A stretch of 14,675 nt of DNA from Gammaproteobacteria bacterium (GTDB lineage: Bacteria; Pseudomonadota; Gammaproteobacteria; GRL18): assembly GCA_024511395.1 (NCBI GenBank), contig JANELJ010000015.1, positions 1 to 14,675 on the forward strand. The letters are read 5' to 3'. Made by a program: the position numbers and the translations under genes. Below, piece after piece: positions 6,679-14,019 of this stretch. The notes below the pieces were generated by a model. The model ran no database searches. It was not told the DNA's origin and saw only the letters and a list, made by a program, of their open reading frames with translations. How positions within the stretch are numbered: position 1 is the first letter of the stretch; each line of letters opens with the position of its first letter.

Positions 6679-9273
6679 TTAATTGTCTTCTTCGCCCGGT
6701 GTTTCACCATTTTCCGGTGCTACATTTTGGGCTTCATCATTTTCAGTTTCACAAACCCGGGCAATCTGAACCAGCTTTTCGTCATTGGTCAGACGTATTA
6801 AACGAACGCCTTGGGTATTTCTACCGACTACTGAGACTTCTGAAGAACGGGTTCTGACTATGGTTCCGCCATCGGTGATCAGCATAATTTCACTGTTTTC
6901 ATCCAGCAGACAGGCGCCGACCATGGAACCATTACGTTTCGAAGTCTTAATGGCCACAACACCCATACCGCCCCGGCCCTTAACAGGGTATTCTGAAATG
7001 TGGGTACGTTTACCATAACCATTTTCTGTGGCGGTCAGTACATAACGATCTTCGCATTCTGGCGGTACCACAATCAGGGAAATAACCTTGTGCCCTTCAG
7101 GGAGTTTAATTCCCCGAACACCGGTTACCACACGTCCCATGGAGCGGACCAGTGATTCATTAAAGCGAATGGCCTTGCCTTCCGTGGAAAACAGCATAAT
7201 ATCCTGCTGACCGTCAGTGAGCTGGATATCGATTAACTTATCGCCTTCACGCAGTTCAATGGCACGTATACCATTACTTCTGGGACGTGAATAATCCAGC
7301 AACGGAGTTTTCTTAACTGTACCGTTAGCGGTCGCCTGTAAAATAAACTGCCCGTCAACAAATTCCTTAATAGGCAGGATGGCATTGACTTTTTCATCCG
7401 GATCCAGCGGCAGGATATTGATAATGGGGCGACCACGGGAACCGCGGCTGGCCAGCGGCAGTTCATAGACTTTTTTCCAGTACACCTGACCAGCATTGGT
7501 AAAACACAGGATAGTGTCGTGACTGGAGGCAACAAACAGCTTATCGATAAAGTCTTCATCTTTCATGGAAGTAGCAGACTTTCCCCGGCCACCACGACGT
7601 TGAGCCGTATAATCGGCCAGAGGCTGGGTTTTTACATAACCTTCGTGAGACAGTGTAACTACACGATCTTCTTCTACAATCATATCCTCATAGGACAGAT
7701 CGTCTTCAGACTCACGTATTTCAGTACGGCGTTCATCACCATATTGAGTAATCATGGCATCAAGTTCTTCACGTATAACACCCATAAGAACTGACTGACT
7801 GCCCAGAATTTCCAGATACCATTTGATTTTTTCAATGATTTCCTTGTATTCGGCCACAATTTTTTCAATTTCCAGTCCGGTCAGACGATGCAGACGCAGA
7901 TCAAGAATGGCCTGTACCTGCACAGGCGACAGGTGATAACCGTCTTCGGCCAGACCGAACTGAGTATCCAGACCATCAGGACGGGACTGCTCACCGCCGC
8001 CGGACAATAGTTCTTTAACCAGACCAGGTTCCCAGGCCGAGGAAATCAGTTTAGCCTTGGCTTCCTGTGGATTGGCAGACGCCTTAATCAGTTTTATCAA
8101 TGGATCAATATTAGCCAAGGCAACGGCCTGCCCTTCCAGTATATGCGCCCGTTCCCGGGCCTTGCGTAATTCGTATACCGTACGGCGGTTAACAACTTCA
8201 CGTCGATGACGGATAAACTGTTCAATCAGTTCTTTTAAATTAAACAGTTTAGGCTGACCGTCAACCAGTGCCACCATATTAATACCGAATACATTCTGCA
8301 TCGCCGTATGCTTAAACAGGTTATTGAGCAGAACATCGGCCGGTTCGCCACGTTTAGTTTCAATAACCATACGCATGCCGTCTTTATCCGACTCATCACG
8401 AAGTTCGGAAATACCTTCAATTTTCTTTTCTTTAACCAGTTCAGCAATACGTTCCAGCAGACGAGCTTTATTAACCTGGTAGGGTAGCTCAGTTACCACG
8501 ATACGTTCGCGGTTATTACCCATGTCTTCAATTTCTGTCCGGGCACGCACACGGATCCGACCACGTCCGGTATGATAGGCTTCATGTATACCGCGTGAAC
8601 CGTTAATAATACCCGCTGTCGGAAAATCCGGCCCCGGGATCAGTTTGCTCAGTTCAGCGATGGTGATTTCAGGATTATCAATATAGGCCAGGCAGCCGTT
8701 AATGACTTCGGTTAGATTATGTGGAGGAATATTGGTGGCCATACCCACGGCAATACCGGATGAACCGTTAATCAGCAGATTGGGTATTTTGGTAGGCAAT
8801 ACTGTGGGTTCGTGTTCGGATTCGTCGTAGTTGGGACTGAAATCGACGGTTTCCTTATCAATATCTGCCAGCAGTTCATGTGCAATTTTAGCCATGCGCA
8901 CTTCGGTATAACGCATAGCGGCAGGTGAATCACCATCCACGGAACCAAAATTGCCCTGCCCGTCCACCAGCATATAACGCAGGGAAAAATCCTGGGCCAT
9001 ACGCACAATGGTATCGTAAACCGCAGTATCACCGTGGGGGTGATATTTACCCAGTACGTCACCGACAATACGGGCTGACTTTTTATAGGGTTTGTTCCAG
9101 TTCATGCCGGTTTCGTGCATGGCGTAAATGACCCGGCGGTGAACGGGTTTGAGTCCATCCCGGACATCAGGGAGTGCACGTCCGACAATTACACTCATAG
9201 CATAATCCATATAGGACTGCTTCATCTCCTCCTCAATATTTATATGGAGGAGTTCTTTTGCAAAATCTGACAT
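6679..9273 (-). CDS. gyrA: DNA gyrase subunit A
   Basis: The breakage-reunion subunit of gyrase, which with GyrB introduces negative supercoils into DNA. At 864 residues it is close to the E. coli protein (875). The N-terminal domain is almost collinear with E. coli: [20 protein letters not shown] (23-42), [11 protein letters not shown] (78-88) and AAMRYTE (118-124), with the catalytic tyrosine Y122. Quinolone-region positions are T83 and D87. Threonine at 83 occurs naturally in Pseudomonas, so it does not by itself indicate selected resistance. The wrapping domain starts with the GyrA box QRRGGRG (558-564) and shows six-bladed-propeller repeats. The tail is acidic ([11 protein letters not shown]). 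The ATG at 9273 has no strong Shine-Dalgarno sequence nearby. It heads the serC-serA-pheA-hisC-tyrA run and follows a 319-bp gap with a large hairpin element. Confidence 0.99.
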   Translation of the reverse strand: MSDFAKELLHINIEEEMKQSYMDYAMSVIVGRALPDVRDGLKPVHRRVIYAMHETGMNWNKPYKKSARIVGDVLGKYHPHGDTAVYDTIVRMAQDFSLRYMLVDGQGNFGSVDGDSPAAMRYTEVRMAKIAHELLADIDKETVDFSPNYDESEHEPTVLPTKIPNLLINGSSGIAVGMATNIPPHNLTEVINGCLAYIDNPEITIAELSKLIPGPDFPTAGIINGSRGIHEAYHTGRGRIRVRARTEIEDMGNNRERIVVTELPYQVNKARLLERIAELVKEKKIEGISELRDESDKDGMRMVIETKRGEPADVLLNNLFKHTAMQNVFGINMVALVDGQPKLFNLKELIEQFIRHRREVVNRRTVYELRKARERAHILEGQAVALANIDPLIKLIKASANPQEAKAKLISSAWEPGLVKELLSGGGEQSRPDGLDTQFGLAEDGYHLSPVQVQAILDLRLHRLTGLEIEKIVAEYKEIIEKIKWYLEILGSQSVLMGVIREELDAMITQYGDERRTEIRESEDDLSYEDMIVEEDRVVTLSHEGYVKTQPLADYTAQRRGGRGKSATSMKDEDFIDKLFVASSHDTILCFTNAGQVYWKKVYELPLASRGSRGRPIINILPLDPDEKVNAILPIKEFVDGQFILQATANGTVKKTPLLDYSRPRSNGIRAIELREGDKLIDIQLTDGQQDIMLFSTEGKAIRFNESLVRSMGRVVTGVRGIKLPEGHKVISLIVVPPECEDRYVLTATENGYGKRTHISEYPVKGRGGMGVVAIKTSKRNGSMVGACLLDENSEIMLITDGGTIVRTRSSEVSVVGRNTQGVRLIRLTNDEKLVQIARVCETENDEAQNVAPENGETPGEEDN
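9226..9252 (-). promoter_or_regulatory. Predicted hairpin inside codons 8-16 of gyrA
   Basis: On the minus strand CTCCTC (9252-9247) is followed by CATATAAATATT and GAGGAG (9234-9229). This gives a six-base-pair G+C-containing stem, with further A-U pairs possible inside the loop. The encoded LLHINIEEE is conserved in family members (NIEEE is in E. coli), so the pairing may be incidental. Its position just after a start codon with a weak ribosome binding site could affect translation. Confidence 0.3.
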
Positions 9274-9330
9274 TTAGTGGTTATATTTCCGTTTTTTATC
9301 TTTATTTAGGCAAAAAATAATAATTACTCA

Positions 9331-9516
9331 GAGTACCTGACCGTGATTGTCTGCAGGTACTGTATTTCCGGGGACGCTCAAGTACATCCATGTATCGGTT
9401 TAGATACTTTTCAAAACTTGTTTTGTAAAAAGTTCTTATCCCAGTGATTACGAAAACATCCATGTTTGCATAAACCCCGTAAACACAGTACCTACAGCCA
9501 ATCACTCTACTGTGCT
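9331..9516. repeat. MITE-like multi-hairpin element between mtnA and gyrA
   Basis: Two inverted arms, 9343-9373 and 9475-9505, match over 31 positions with about four differences. The shared core is GTGATTG-x-CTG-x-AGGTACTGT, then TTT-x-CGGGG. Each arm is itself in a hairpin: AGTACCTG at 9332-9339 pairs with CAGGTACT at 9354-9361, and CACAGTA at 9484-9490 pairs with TACTGTG at 9508-9514. Inside lie two small palindromes around CATCCATG (about 9383-9394 and 9455-9467) and a central imperfect palindrome (ACTTTTCAAAAC at 9406-9417, GTTTTGTAAAAAGT at 9420-9433). There is no coding potential. The form fits a non-autonomous miniature element or a REP-like cluster. It fills most of the 319-bp gap in which the gyrA promoter must lie. 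I see no convincing -35/-10 pair. Confidence 0.7.
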
Positions 9517-9569
9517 GAAAACCGAATTATTCTAACACAAAACTGCCCTAATGTGCCCAAATTCCGGCG

Positions 9570-9588
9570 TAAAAAAACTGTTTTTTTA
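9570..9588 (-). terminator. Perfect 19-bp AT palindrome after the mtnA stop, possible weak terminator
   Basis: TAAAAAAACTGTTTTTTTA is a perfect inverted repeat around one central base, starting five bases past the mtnA stop. It would place a run of seven U after an A-rich arm. The stem has only one G-C pair, so as an intrinsic terminator it would be weak. It could also be a protein-binding or bent A-tract site. Confidence 0.35.
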
Positions 9589-9592
9589 GCAT

Positions 9593-10663
9593 TTATAATA
9601 CATTTGTCATTAAAGCCCTCATTTTCTCAAAATCGGGCTTTAACACCACCCCTTTTTCAGTCACAATCGCATCCACCAGTTCTGCCGGAGTAACATCAAA
9701 GGCCGGATTTCTGGCCTGTGCTCCTGAAGCGGCTATCGACTGTCCTGAACAGCCCAGAACCTCTGTATCAGATCGTTCTTCAATAGGGATCTGCTCACCG
9801 CTGCTGATATTCATATCAATTGTAGTAGTGGGTGCCACTACCATAAATTTAATACCATGATATCTAGCCATTACTGCCAGAGCATAAGTCCCGATTTTAT
9901 TGGCCACATCACCATTAGTGGCTATGCGGTCCGAGCCGACAATGATCCAGCGAATGGGCTGTTTGTCTGTTTGAGAGGTTTTTATCATATGTGCCGCAGC
10001 CCCTTCCACCAGTAATGACACAGGTATATTCTCCTGTATCATTTCCCAGGCGGTTAAACGGGCACCCTGCAGCCAAGGACGGGTTTCATCAGCATAAACA
10101 TGGCTAATTTTATCCTGGGCAAAAGCACTGCGTATGACCCCTAGGGCAGTTCCATAGCCCCCAGTCGCCAGAGCACCAGCATTACAATGGGTCAGAACCG
10201 AACAGGGTTCTGTGATTAAATCAGCACCCAACTGCCCCATTTTCACATTAGCAGCAATATCATCCTCATGTATCTGTCTGGCTATAGTTAGCAGCATTGC
10301 TACAGGATCATCACTATTTAAACCTTTAATGACTTCCCGCATCATATCAATGGCCCAGAACAGGTTTACGGCAGTCGGTCTGGATTGCGCCAGGATATCC
10401 AGATCTTCTTCAATAATACTTTTCCAGTTTTCCGGCTGTTCTTTTAAACGTTCACGGGCGGCAATAACAATACCGTAGGCAGCGGTTATGCCTATGGCTG
10501 GTGCACCTCTGACCACCATATCAGTAATGGCCTGTGCTACGGCCTTAACATTATCCAGAGCAATATAAGTTTCCTCCTGCGGCAGCAGGCGCTGATCCAG
10601 AAGAAACAGTTTATCTTCTTTCCAGATAATGGGTTTAATAGAGTCATAGGTTTTCAGGGGCAT
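9593..10663 (-). CDS. mtnA: S-methyl-5-thioribose-1-phosphate isomerase
   Basis: It isomerises methylthioribose-1-phosphate to methylthioribulose-1-phosphate in methionine salvage. The 356-residue protein belongs to the eIF2B-like fold family. It shows [13 protein letters not shown] (52-64), [11 protein letters not shown] (94-104), [19 protein letters not shown] (158-176) with the catalytic cysteine C160, [18 protein letters not shown] (190-207), and [18 protein letters not shown] (243-260) with the catalytic aspartate D245. The ATG at 10663 has AAGGT seven bases upstream. One oddity: the usual D-S/N-x-A-A-H segment before the GSDRI motif reads LVEGAAAHM (218-226), so the aspartate is a glutamate followed by glycine. 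The gene is divergent from mtaD, whose product feeds the same pathway, and is transcribed toward gyrA. Confidence 0.96.
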   Translation of the reverse strand: MPLKTYDSIKPIIWKEDKLFLLDQRLLPQEETYIALDNVKAVAQAITDMVVRGAPAIGITAAYGIVIAARERLKEQPENWKSIIEEDLDILAQSRPTAVNLFWAIDMMREVIKGLNSDDPVAMLLTIARQIHEDDIAANVKMGQLGADLITEPCSVLTHCNAGALATGGYGTALGVIRSAFAQDKISHVYADETRPWLQGARLTAWEMIQENIPVSLLVEGAAAHMIKTSQTDKQPIRWIIVGSDRIATNGDVANKIGTYALAVMARYHGIKFMVVAPTTTIDMNISSGEQIPIEERSDTEVLGCSGQSIAASGAQARNPAFDVTPAELVDAIVTEKGVVLKPDFEKMRALMTNVL

Positions 10664-10733
10664 GGGAGTTACCTTAAATTATTTGTTTATGTACAAAAAA
10701 CCGTTTTTATAACAAAAATCAAATCCAATATCA

Positions 10734-10739
10734 TATAAT
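10734..10739 (+). promoter_or_regulatory. Candidate -10 box for mtaD
   Basis: A perfect TATAAT sits 41 bp before the proposed GTG start in the 116-bp AT-rich gap between the divergent mtnA and mtaD genes. No good -35 hexamer is found at 16-18 bp spacing. In such AT-rich sequence a chance match is plausible. Confidence 0.35.
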
Positions 10740-10779
10740 TAATTCTTATAAAGAAACAGGCCAATTTGTGGAGGAATTT

Positions 10780-12105
10780 GTGCTGAATGTGGAGCAGATC
10801 ATTTATGGTCGCTGGGTAATACCTTTAGAAGCTGAAACAGAATCAGACAAAAGCATTTTAGAACATTATACTGTGGTTATTAACAACGGCATCATTGTGG
10901 ATATTCTGTCAACCGATAAATGCAGGAAAAAGTACCAGGGGACTATAGAACATCACCTGGAACAGCATGCCCTGCTGCCCGGTTTTATAAACACCCATAC
11001 CCATGCTGCCATGTCACTGATGCGCGGTATGGCTGATGACCTGCCTTTAATGGACTGGCTGAATAACCATATCTGGCCGGCTGAGGCAAAATGCGTCAAT
11101 TATAAATTTGTAAAACAGGGTACGGAACTGGCTATTGCTGAAATGCTGCGCAGCGGCACCACCACCTTTAATGATATGTACTTTTTCCCTGATGCCGCTG
11201 CCAAAGCCGCAGAGCAGAGCAGTATTCGGGCATGCATAGGTCTGATTGTCATTGATTTTCCCTCTGCCTGGGCCAAAGACGGGGCTGAATACCTGCACAA
11301 GGGACTGGAACTGTATGAGCAGTATCGTCATCATCCCCTGATCACCACAGCCTTTGCACCCCATGCACCCTATACGGTATCGGATGACAATTTAGTTAAA
11401 ATCAATGCCTTGGCAGAAGAACTGGAAATCCCTGTACATATCCATCTGCATGAAACAATGGATGAAATTCAGCAGTCTCTGAGCAACACCACCCTACGTC
11501 CTATTAAACGACTGGAAAAACTGGGCCTGTTATCCCCTTCCCTGCTGGCTGTGCATATGACTCAACTGGAAGAAGATGAATTTGAAGTGCTGCAGCGTTA
11601 TGGCGTTAATGTAATACATTGCCCGCAATCCAATATGAAGCTGGCCAGTGGTTTCTGTCCGGCCAGTCACTTGCTTGAGAACAATATCAATATAGCTCTG
11701 GGTACTGACGGTGCAGCCAGTAATAATGATCTGGATATGCTGGGGGAATTACAGTCTGCAGCTTTACTGGCTAAAGCGGTGAGCGGTAATGCCGCCTCAG
11801 TACCGGCTTATGCAGCGCTGCGTATGGCCACTATAAACGGTGCCAGAGCATTGGGTATTGATACTATTACCGGCTCCCTGGTTAAAGGCAAGGCTGCAGA
11901 TATTATTGCTATTGATCTGGATGCTATTGAAACCCAGCCGGTTTACCATCCGGTTTCACAGATTGTTTATTCGGCATCAAGGGAACAGGTGAGTGATGTT
12001 TGGGTACAGGGGAGGCATTTGTTGAAGGGGAGGAAGTTGATGACTATTGATATTGAGAAGGTTAAGGAACAGGTTGGGGAATGGAAAAAGAGGGTTAAGG
12101 GTTAA
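10780..12105 (+). CDS. mtaD: 5-methylthioadenosine / S-adenosylhomocysteine deaminase (TRZ/ATZ amidohydrolase)
   Basis: A metal-dependent deaminase that should convert methylthioadenosine to methylthioinosine. The Pseudomonas homologue in the same gene position (PA3170) has that activity, as I recall. It is 441 residues long from a GTG at 10780. I prefer this start because GGAGGA at 10770-10775 precedes it directly, although an in-frame GTG at 10768 is possible. Motifs: LLPGFINTHTHAAMSLMRG (65-83) with metal ligands H73 and H75, HIHLHETMDE (220-229), IHCPQSNMKLASG (279-291) and LGTDGAASNNDLDM (307-320) with metal ligand D310. These are typical of the amidohydrolase superfamily. The last 35 codons change character: the coding strand becomes almost free of C, with TTG leucines and AGG and GGG codons. 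The stop overlaps a GGGTTAA repeat. Related guanine or chlorohydrolase functions cannot be excluded, but adjacency to mtnA favours MTA. Confidence 0.9.
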   Translation: MLNVEQIIYGRWVIPLEAETESDKSILEHYTVVINNGIIVDILSTDKCRKKYQGTIEHHLEQHALLPGFINTHTHAAMSLMRGMADDLPLMDWLNNHIWPAEAKCVNYKFVKQGTELAIAEMLRSGTTTFNDMYFFPDAAAKAAEQSSIRACIGLIVIDFPSAWAKDGAEYLHKGLELYEQYRHHPLITTAFAPHAPYTVSDDNLVKINALAEELEIPVHIHLHETMDEIQQSLSNTTLRPIKRLEKLGLLSPSLLAVHMTQLEEDEFEVLQRYGVNVIHCPQSNMKLASGFCPASHLLENNINIALGTDGAASNNDLDMLGELQSAALLAKAVSGNAASVPAYAALRMATINGARALGIDTITGSLVKGKAADIIAIDLDAIETQPVYHPVSQIVYSASREQVSDVWVQGRHLLKGRKLMTIDIEKVKEQVGEWKKRVKG

Positions 12106-12120
12106 GAGAAGAGTAGAAAA
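12001..12120 (+). other. Extreme G-over-C skew across the mtaD 3' end
   Basis: By my count the plus strand here has about 47 G but only 4 C in 120 bases, and about three quarters purines. The preceding mtaD sequence is balanced. The skew spans the last coding part of mtaD and the start of the gap to ubiG, and fades through the first 130 bases of ubiG. The reading frame is intact, so codon choice rather than protein sequence carries most of the change. Confidence 0.8.
12092..12105 (+). repeat. Two GGGTTAA heptamers overlapping the mtaD stop
   Basis: GGGTTAA is repeated exactly at 12092-12098 and 12099-12105, and the TAA of the second copy is the stop codon. A related pair, GTTCAGC GTTCAGA, follows at 12121-12134, and three similar units follow mupP at 13588-13608. 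Copy-number change here would move the stop codon by frame. Confidence 0.7.
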
Positions 12121-12192
12121 GTTCAGCGTTCAGAAAGAGCTAGGGCCTGGAGATTTTTTGTAAATATTGGGGAAATATTGGATAATGAGTTT

Positions 12193-12921
12193 ATGAATAG
12201 TGTAAATGATAAGTCTTCACAGGGGAATGTGGATCCGCAGGAAGTAGCCAAGTTTGAGGCTATGTCCACTCGTTGGTGGGATAAGGATGGGGAATTTAAG
12301 CCCTTGCATGATCTGAATCCTGCTCGGCTGGCTTATATTAAGCAAAGAGTTCAGATGCTGGAAGGTAAAAAAGTGCTGGATGTGGGGTGCGGCGGCGGTA
12401 TTTTATCGGAAAGTATGGCGCATGAAGGGGCAGATGTGACTGGTATTGATATGGGGGATGCCAATCTTACAATTGCCCAGATGCATCTGTATGAGTCCGG
12501 TGAAAAGGTTGAATACCGGAAAATTACCGTTGAAGAACTGGCTCAGGAACAGCCTGGGGCATTTGATGTTGTCACCTGTCTGGAAATGCTGGAGCATGTT
12601 CCCGATCCGGGTTCCATTATACAGGCCTGTAAAACTCTGGTTAAACCCAATGGCGATGTATTTTTCTCTACCGTTAACCGCAATGCCAAATCCTATGCTA
12701 TGGCTATTTTAGGGGCTGAATATGTCCTTAAACTGCTGCCTAAAGGCACTCATGATTATAAAAAATTTATTCGGCCTTCAGAACTGGATCAGTGGATACG
12801 GGCTGCCGGATTGAAAACTCAGCATATTTCCGGTATAACCTATAATCCCTTTACCGGTCACTGCAAGCTCAGTGATGATACCGATATTAACTATCTGGTT
12901 CATGCCAGACCCGCCAGTTAA
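12193..12921 (+). CDS. ubiG: Ubiquinone biosynthesis O-methyltransferase UbiG
   Basis: A SAM-dependent methyltransferase that performs both O-methylations of the ubiquinone ring at the membrane-associated Ubi complex. It is 242 residues from the ATG at 12193, against 240 in E. coli. The N-terminus from [19 protein letters not shown] through [17 protein letters not shown] matches UbiG closely. Motif [14 protein letters not shown], is at 61-73, followed by the acidic SAM ribose contact in GIDMGD, then [11 protein letters not shown] (129-139) and FSTVNRN. An in-frame TTG at 12178 preceded by GGGGA is an alternative start that would add five residues. The ATG gives the usual family length. It lies 87 bp after mtaD and 15 bp before mupP, the same order as I recall in Pseudomonas. 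Confidence 0.96.
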   Translation: MNSVNDKSSQGNVDPQEVAKFEAMSTRWWDKDGEFKPLHDLNPARLAYIKQRVQMLEGKKVLDVGCGGGILSESMAHEGADVTGIDMGDANLTIAQMHLYESGEKVEYRKITVEELAQEQPGAFDVVTCLEMLEHVPDPGSIIQACKTLVKPNGDVFFSTVNRNAKSYAMAILGAEYVLKLLPKGTHDYKKFIRPSELDQWIRAAGLKTQHISGITYNPFTGHCKLSDDTDINYLVHARPAS

Positions 12922-12936
12922 AGCGTTTATAAAACC

Positions 12937-13587
12937 ATGTCAACTCAAGCAGTACTATTTGATCTGGACGGCACCTTTGCCGATACGGCACCGGATCTGG
13001 CCGCCGCTCTTAATCAGGTACTTCAGGAACAGGGTAAGCCTGCCCTGCCCTTTGAACATATCCGCCCGGTTGTTTCCCACGGCGGTATTGCCCTGATTAA
13101 ACTGGGCTTTGATATTCCCCAGGAAAGCCTGGAATTTGAGGTATTAAGACAGCGGCTGCTGGCTATATATAAAAACAATATCAGCCAGTTAACCCAGTTA
13201 TTTGAAGGTATGGATGAACTGGTGACAGAACTGGAAAACAGCGATATTGCCTGGGGAATTGTTACCAATAAACCGAGCTGGCTGACCAATCCATTAATGG
13301 CACAGCTGGGTTATAGTCAGAGGGCCAGGACTATTGTCAGCGGAGATACCACCAGTGAACGCAAACCTCATCCTGAGCCCCTGTTTCATGCCTGCCGGGA
13401 AATAAACTGTCCGCCGGATCAATGTCTTTATGTGGGTGATGCCGAGCGGGATATTATTGCCGGAAAGCGGGCGGGAATGAAAACCTTGGGCGCCCTGTTT
13501 GGTTATATTGAAGCTGATGATGATCCCCGGACCTGGGGAGTGGATGCCCTGATTGAGCATCCACGGGAAATAAAGGATTTTTTGTGA
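12937..13587 (+). CDS. mupP: HAD phosphatase, MupP-type (N-acetylmuramate 6-phosphate phosphatase; formerly called Gph)
   Basis: A 216-residue HAD hydrolase with all four motifs: LFDLDGT (7-13, nucleophile D9 and acid D11), the motif II threonine in VTNKP (109-113), the KPHPEP lysine (K143), and VGDAERD (166-172). Its central and C-terminal sequence (LFEGMDELVTELE, WGIVTNKP, then GYIEADDDPRTWGVDALIEHP) resembles the Pseudomonas protein next to ubiG (PA3172) more than E. coli phosphoglycolate phosphatase. PA3172 orthologues were renamed MupP, which dephosphorylates MurNAc-6-phosphate in peptidoglycan recycling that bypasses fosfomycin-sensitive de novo synthesis. The E. coli cap insert is longer. 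The ATG is 15 bp after ubiG with a poor Shine-Dalgarno sequence, so translational coupling is likely. Phosphoglycolate as a substrate remains possible. Confidence 0.85.
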   Translation: MSTQAVLFDLDGTFADTAPDLAAALNQVLQEQGKPALPFEHIRPVVSHGGIALIKLGFDIPQESLEFEVLRQRLLAIYKNNISQLTQLFEGMDELVTELENSDIAWGIVTNKPSWLTNPLMAQLGYSQRARTIVSGDTTSERKPHPEPLFHACREINCPPDQCLYVGDAERDIIAGKRAGMKTLGALFGYIEADDDPRTWGVDALIEHPREIKDFL

Positions 13588-13608
13588 GGGTTAAGTGTTA
13601 AGTATTAA
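13588..13608 (+). repeat. Three heptamer repeats after mupP
   Basis: GGGTTAA, GTGTTAA and GTATTAA follow each other directly after the mupP stop, before the convergent stop of the small membrane protein gene. They resemble the GGGTTAA pair at the end of mtaD. I see no hairpin terminator in this 29-bp convergent gap. Confidence 0.65.
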
Positions 13609-13616
13609 GAAATAGC

Positions 13617-13838
13617 TTAATCCAGTGCATCGTCTACTGCACGTTTGGTGTCATTGTAGAGTTCTTTACTTTTTTCACTGGCATCTTTCTGTATTTGCTG
13701 AAACTTTTTATCCATTTCCTGCATACGGGGGCTATCACCAAAAGGGTTAGATATAATGGGTTGATCCTTGCCCAGATTAACTCCAATCCACAGACCGATA
13801 ATTCCCCCAATTAAAAAGCCTAATAATAAATCTTTCAT
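13617..13838 (-). CDS. Small membrane-anchored protein, YtxH-like
   Basis: A 73-residue protein with one N-terminal membrane segment, LLLGFLIGGIIGLWIGVNLG (residues 4-23), rich in glycine. A proline- and glycine-containing linker (about 27-36) follows, then a charged helical tail (MQEMDKKFQQIQKDASEKSKELYNDT and onward), probably coiled coil. This layout is seen in YtxH-domain and other small envelope proteins, but I do not recognise a specific family and assign no function. The ATG at 13838 is well supported by GAGGT seven bases upstream. The gene is convergent with mupP (29-bp gap). A 17-bp palindrome and a TATAAT lie just upstream, suggesting its own controlled promoter. Confidence 0.75.
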   Translation of the reverse strand: MKDLLLGFLIGGIIGLWIGVNLGKDQPIISNPFGDSPRMQEMDKKFQQIQKDASEKSKELYNDTKRAVDDALD

Positions 13839-13850
13839 CGTTGTTACCTC

Positions 13851-13867
13851 ACCTGTAAATCACAGGT
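13851..13867 (-). promoter_or_regulatory. 17-bp palindrome, possible operator or leader hairpin
   Basis: ACCTGTGATTTACAGGT on the minus strand is a perfect six-base inverted repeat with a five-base centre. It lies directly between the candidate TATAAT at 13873-13868 and the ribosome binding site of the small membrane protein gene, so it would overlap the transcription start or form a leader hairpin next to the Shine-Dalgarno sequence. The CTGT-N5-ACAG spacing does not match the gram-negative LexA box (N8). Confidence 0.5.
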
Positions 13868-13873
13868 ATTATA
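13868..13873 (-). promoter_or_regulatory. Candidate -10 box for the small membrane protein gene
   Basis: A perfect TATAAT on the minus strand about 30 bp before the start codon, abutting the palindrome at 13851-13867. No clear -35 hexamer is present at normal spacing (the region reads GTATCTTCCGG), so an activator or a weak promoter is possible. Confidence 0.4.
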
Positions 13874-14019
13874 TTAGTCAGAATACCGGAAGATACGGGA
13901 AAATTTTCTCAGTTCCGGATTGCATCAAATGGATTTTATAGTTCTAATAGTTATTATCTGTAGTTTAAAGTATATTTAGATTTTATTAAAGATATAGACA
14001 CATTTCTTTATTTTAACAG

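Noticed and set aside
8836..9273. Threonine at gyrase position 83 as a quinolone-resistance mutation
   Set aside because: Threonine is the natural residue there in several gammaproteobacteria, and D87 is unchanged.
9274..9342. A sigma-70 promoter directly upstream of gyrA
   Set aside because: TTGCCT and several AT-rich hexamers are present, but no pair has acceptable spacing and quality.
10212..10478. Plus-strand open frame inside mtnA, and similar antisense frames inside gyrA, pheA, serA and hisC
   Set aside because: They lie wholly within well-supported genes, lack ribosome binding sites and resemble no family. They are shadows of coding sequence.
12092..12105. Telomere-like GGGTTAA repeat or a replicon end
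   Set aside because: There are only two units, inside a coding sequence, in an otherwise normal chromosomal block.
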